This document shows, in pieces, positions 59,706-64,000 of a stretch of DNA of 64,000 nucleotides; position 1 is the first letter of the stretch, and each line of letters starts with the position of its first letter. The position numbers and the translations under genes were made by a program. Source of the DNA: Thunnus maccoyii (taxonomy: Eukaryota; Chordata; Actinopteri; Scombriformes; Scombridae); contig NC_056544.1 in the NCBI RefSeq assembly GCF_910596095.1, forward strand, positions 15,733,155-15,797,154, given 5' to 3'. Below the pieces are notes generated by a model. The model had not been told where the DNA came from, did no database searches, and worked only from the letters and a program-made list of their open reading frames with translations.

Positions 59706-61803
59706 TATATTGATTTTCTACTTTTTAGGTCAAGTCCTAGTTTCAGTCTCTTGTGGTCTTTATATCAAAGCTTAAATCTTGTGGTGATCAATCAAGCACA
59801 ATCACTCCAATATTGTGATTTCTGTACCAGTATTGTTATTGTCTGTCAGTGGAAATCAGTCTTCCTATCTTAAAGCGACAAACTAAAAGCCACACACAGA
59901 GCGTTCAGCGGTTGAAGTCTGTGAGAACCTGCAGAGACAGATTTTGACTGTGATTATTTCAGAGACTACTGGTTTCGGGTACGGCAATGACTCGACTGTA
60001 TTCAGAGTGTGGAGCTCCAGTTTTTGCCAGAATGGTTTTTATCAGAATTATCAGAAGATCCTTAACTTGTTATTTCAGATCTTTTTAAGCAACATTGTGA
60101 ACTTTCCCTCAACAGTCAGAAAATGAGAAACGTTTTGGGACCGTTAATGTGGCATGTCCCTTTCAGTTTTTGAAAAAAAACTTTTTTTTTTTTTTTTTTT
60201 TAAGTAAATGCAAGTGCAGCTGCTATCAGCCACACTGCCACCTACAGTTGTGAATCAGTGTGACAAGTTGTGATCTTTCCTCTGTGTTTTTGGACCGTAA
60301 CGACTCAGATGTACTTTTGTAAAGAGTCTCTTTTGAATAATTATTTGAGACAATTACACTTAACATACTCTGCAGCATTTTCTACATGAATTAATTCATT
60401 TAAAAGTACATTTTAACAGCAACAACAAAAAAGACAACAAACAGCAAAAGTACAAAGTAGTTCTATAGTAATAATGTGGTATGATTTGTTATAATTATAG
60501 TCAAGTTTTCACGCTTAGAGAAAATGATTTAAATTTAAAAACAGGCCTTGTTTTATTTGTATAAATTTATTTTATTGACTTGAACTTGAACAACAAACTG
60601 TTAGTTTTCATTCCTCAGTGCTAACTGACCCCCCAAAAGTAGACAAAAGATGATAATGATTTTTAAAAATAATATTTTTCTCCATAAACATTATGTTGTT
60701 CACTGTGATGAAAAAACAACAACAACAACAACACACACACACATACAAGAGTCACAGACGTTTGGCAACTCATTTATTTTTAACTGTTCTCAAACAAAAT
60801 AATTGGGCAGTGACATTACCATGGCAACTTCCAGCTGTATGACTGAGTATTGCGGACTCTGAGGCATATAAAAAAAGACAAAATAATTTTACCAAGTCCC
60901 CCCATCGCCACCACCCTTGTAACCTTTTCCAGCTGCAAATTAAACAAAAACTACAAACACTCACTTGAGTGCAAACACACATTCATCCATGTTCTCATTT
61001 TATATTTGCTCTGCCGGTAAAACAAATAAACCAAGTACCCTTTTTACATTTATTGAGGCTTTTTAAAAATGTTTTCCTCTTATTTTGACTCTACAAATGT
61101 TTGTAAATGGTGCAATACAAACTTTAAAGCTTGTACACGGGTAACACCAGGGGAATATTTTTGCAATTTTGGCACAATGTAAAATCATTGGGAAAGACTC
61201 GTAGAAATAAATGCGTAGGCAGATGAAACTAAAATATCTTTTCATGTTGGATGTAAAAATGTGAGAAAACAAACTAACACAATGGATATGAAGGGCAACA
61301 CTTTCACAAAGAGATACACTCTCTCAAGCATACACGCTTCATGTAGAAATAAAAGCAAACACATGCAGGATACTTCACAACAAACTCTCAAGACAAGAAA
61401 ATCAAACTACAAGGAAACAAACAGCCCACAAACATGAAAAACACTTTTGAACACATGCGTAAGATCTTGAAAAGGTCAAAGTAAAAAGCGGAACAAAATT
61501 AAAAATGACACTGGAAGAGCCAGCCAGTTTCTAACATTACACCTTCAGTAATAAGTGGACATGTGTGAGTGTCTTGTAAATATCGTGCAGAGCAGCGTAT
61601 CGTTTCTCAGTCAAGGGACCTGCCACATTTTCCAGCATCTACAGCAAAGCAAAAGAAACACTCCGAGTAGTCTTTGTATGGAAGACGACGAGTGAGTTAT
61701 AGGAGTTGAGAGAAAAGCGAAAGACAGACACACTAACTCACAGCCACACACTCATGCTGCGCAAACACATTCAGGACACATACAAGACAGGGATGTTTTC
61801 ACT
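59706..61803. other. Spacer and probable snorc 3' UTR
   Basis: A+T-rich, with a T run at about 60180-60203 and an (AAC)n/(AC)n tract at 60718-60744. A minus-strand polyadenylation signal (TTTATT as read here) is at 61047-61052, which would give a snorc 3' UTR of about 0.75 kb; another is near 60773. No separate gene seen. Confidence 0.4.
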
Positions 61804-62173
61804 CTAGGAGGCGGTGAACTTCCTGAGTGTGATAACAATGAGGGCGAGGAGGACAGATGCTCCCAGGAAGACTGCTATAACGATGGCTGTGATGGCCCCT
61901 GGCCCCAGGACCCCTGTACACACACATAGATATATTTATAATCATGTGAATACATTAAAAAAAGGTGGCTGTGCAAACTAGATCAGTGAATCGTTTCAGT
62001 TTTACCTTCTTCCTCGTCCATGGCCTGGGAATGTGTGGTGTCCTCATAGTCGTAAGTGAAGGACTGCTCTGTCATATCCTGGAAAGGGTCTTTGGTGGTG
62101 ACGTCATTGGGTGGCTCTCCAGACATGGTGTCCTGGTTGTCCCTGGCTGTCGAAGCAGGGTCTGCGACTGTCT
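61804..62173 (-). CDS. snorc: SNORC-like cartilage proteoglycan, last two exons (partial)
   Basis: Minus-strand exons 62173-62006 (168 bp, phase 1-1) and 61913-61804. The first encodes an acidic extracellular part with ASTARDNQDTMSGEPPNDVT and TYDYEDTTHS. The second encodes GVLGPGAITAIVIAVFLGAS followed by VLLALIVITLRKFTAS and the stop. The transmembrane segment and the short LRKF(S/T)AS tail match the end of vertebrate SNORC, a type I chondroitin sulfate proteoglycan of cartilage that binds FGF2 and acts in chondrocyte maturation. The exon with the start codon and signal peptide was not found up to 64 kb. About 92 residues are visible. Confidence 0.88.
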
Positions 62174-63830
62174 CTGCGGAGCAAGAAAATAATTCTACTT
62201 ACCATTTCAGCTTCTTGGCTAGCATTGCAGATCTAGAACCAGACATCTAATCACTTGATCCCTGTATTGACAATGATTGCCTGCTGTGCAGTATTGACTT
62301 ACTGTGTGTTTTTCTAAGGCGGTAATTTCACTGACGAGGCGCACAACTTTGCTAATGGCTCTGTTTGTCTTTTCTCTGGACATTGAGGCCTTGGGGATTC
62401 GGAGCGGCAAACATGGCTCCATCTGTAATGACTCCAACAGCCTCTCTCTGTCTCACTGGGTTAACGGCTCAGGCGCGGGCATAAGGATGTCTTTGTAGAG
62501 GATGGACATTTTGTCCGTTTGAGCTACAGGTTGCCTCTTGATGTGTTTCTGTTTTCCATAAGCGCTCAAGGCATCTCGTCTACTGTCGGAAAAGCTCCGC
62601 CAATCAGAGTTTGGGTAATTATTTCGGTGGAGTACTGGTAGATATTTCATGTTTCAGTGTACATACGTAGTACGAAGGGGAAGCAGTGATTTGTTGACTG
62701 GATGAAGTCTTCTGCCCATTGATTGTCTGTTCCTCTTCCATCCCAAATTGTCCTCCTTTGACATTCCTCCCATCTAAGCATGAAGTTACCCTGAGACTTT
62801 TCACATCTCTACAGTAGCCAGAGAAACAAGGTCTCCTTCTAGGCCACATAATTCTGTGTTTCCTAACACAACTCTCTAAGCCTGGCTTCTGGAAACGCTC
62901 AACCGAAGAGTGTAAACCGCCAAAACGACTCCGCGATTGTGGTTGCTGCCGTCTCTCTGGTAATTGAACAGCTGTACAGCTTTTCTTTTGAAATGCAGAG
63001 GAACAGGGGGAAAATTTGATCTTCATCTCCCCTGAAAAAACAAACTCTTCACATACAAGCCCACCCATTCACACACTCACTGATTCACTTATCCTACCCT
63101 CAGCTCTACGCATACCAACAAAACCATACACCAAATATGTTTACACTCAGCTTATTTAACGCTACATATTTACTTTGTAGCCTCTGACGCCCTCAGTAAA
63201 CTCCTTCACCTTATTTCACGTTTTCTCTACTGTCTTTCCTCATTTCAGAAGTTTTAATTTTATTGCTTCTAATGCAGTTTAAAACATGACAAATGGTCAT
63301 CAGGAAACCATACAGTATGCATATGATTTAAGTGGCATGTTATCTGTGGTATCTTAAATTCTGATATGCACTTCTGATGTGAGTATTTTGATGCCGCTGT
63401 GTTGACTCAGAGTCGTGTGCAGCTTCCTGTCCTGTAGCTGGCTGGAGGTTTGGAGGTCCGGGCCACTGGCCAGCTCAGCCATCAATGAAGCCTTCAGCAG
63501 AGGGCACAAAAGCCAGCTTGTGAAGCCGCAGAGAGCAGCGGGCTGCAACCAGTAACAACCGGCCAGGCCCAAACCAGGCACCGGCTGGGCACTGTATGTC
63601 AAACAAACTTGTTTATTAAATAGTCCCTGTGTGTAAAAGGCTGTACCTTCTGGACAGCTTGATTTAATGAGAAGGCAAAAAATAATAACATGATGTTTTC
63701 CGTTGGCGTTTGTTTCCATGAGGAGGGGTTTACTTGCACTTTTAATTTCTGTTTGATGGAATTAACATAACTGAAGCCTCTGAAAAAACAAAACAAACAA
63801 ACAAAAAAAATAATATAATTCAACTATCCG
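62174..63830 (-). other. snorc intron sequence (probable)
   Basis: I searched the minus strand for a short exon with a signal peptide and a phase-1 donor and did not find a convincing one. Longer frames at 62619-63068 and 63354-63719 have no family resemblance and no splice context. The intron probably continues beyond the window. Confidence 0.4.
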
Positions 63831-63835
63831 CTAGG

Positions 63836-64000
63836 TCAGTGGTTCCCAACCTTTACTGTCTGATGTACCCTCACAGCCCTATAAGTATCCCTTTATCGAC
63901 ACCATCCATCATCCAATATGTTTCTTACGGTTATAAACCAGAAGTTATTTAGTACCAATAATTTAAGAAATGGTTAAAATATTTTTTTTCATACAATTTA
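63836..64000 (+). mobile_element. Start of a hAT-type element, cut by the window end
   Basis: CAGTGGTTCCCAACCTTTAC at 63838-63857 is the standard terminal repeat of a widespread vertebrate hAT-like family. The following text (GATGTACCCTCACAGCCC) fits the same family. The other end lies outside. Confidence 0.55.

Noticed and set aside
62619..63068. 149-codon minus-strand frame as a possible snorc 5' exon
   Set aside because: No signal peptide, no phase-1 donor at a suitable place and no proteoglycan-like sequence.
63354..63719. 121-codon minus-strand frame
   Set aside because: A hydrophobic patch is present but no start-proximal signal peptide or matching donor; looks like chance.
1..64000. 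CRISPR arrays, operons, prophage or plasmid features
   Set aside because: The window is vertebrate nuclear DNA with introns; repeats present are microsatellites, minisatellites and transposon relics.

Overview
The window is vertebrate nuclear DNA from a ray-finned fish. It is most likely a percomorph teleost, because it is dense in short dispersed repeats that I recognise from that group. The genes are split by GT-AG introns, and there are CA/TG microsatellites and a Tc1/mariner remnant. Five genes can be built exon by exon: per2 (+), hes6 (-), itm2c (+), gpr55-like (-) and the 3' part of snorc (-). All five have human counterparts on 2q37, so the block matches a conserved vertebrate linkage group.

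Layout. 1-4.4 kb: per2 upstream DNA with a decayed LINE 3' end, a SINE-like repeat and CA repeats. 4.4-39.1 kb: per2. Its promoter carries an E-box and a D-box 15 bp apart, there is a noncoding first exon, and 22 coding exons run from 14759 to 36826 and encode 1427 residues. 41.2-43.1 kb: hes6, facing per2 tail to tail, four coding exons, 222 residues, ending in WRPW. 43.1-45.6 kb: hes6/itm2c divergent spacer holding a LINE tail and a 0.78 kb hAT-like element. 45.6-51.1 kb: itm2c, with a TATA promoter, six exons and 255 residues. 53.7-56.7 kb: gpr55-like receptor, two coding exons plus a probable 5' noncoding exon, 310 residues. 57.0-59.7 kb: a cluster of transposon relics. 61.8-62.2 kb: the last two snorc exons; its signal-peptide exon was not found and probably lies past 64 kb. 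No RNA genes or CRISPR arrays were seen.

The genes do not form a pathway. PER2 is a negative limb protein of the circadian clock: it binds CRY, is phosphorylated by CK1 and, in fish, is light-inducible. HES6 is a bHLH-Orange repressor. ITM2C is a BRICHOS membrane protein cleaved by furin. GPR55 is a lysolipid/cannabinoid-responsive GPCR. SNORC is a small cartilage proteoglycan.

The most unusual points are all in per2. (1) The coding exon at 34303 continues into a recognisable PER segment that now has two in-frame stops, while an internal GTATGT donor removes that segment and keeps the frame to the CRY-binding exons. (2) A 134-bp mariner-like miniature element sits directly against the end of the FASP exon and forms part of its splice donor. 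(3) Two 15-bp in-frame minisatellites lie in the coding sequence. All calls come from reading the sequence; no alignment or search was run.
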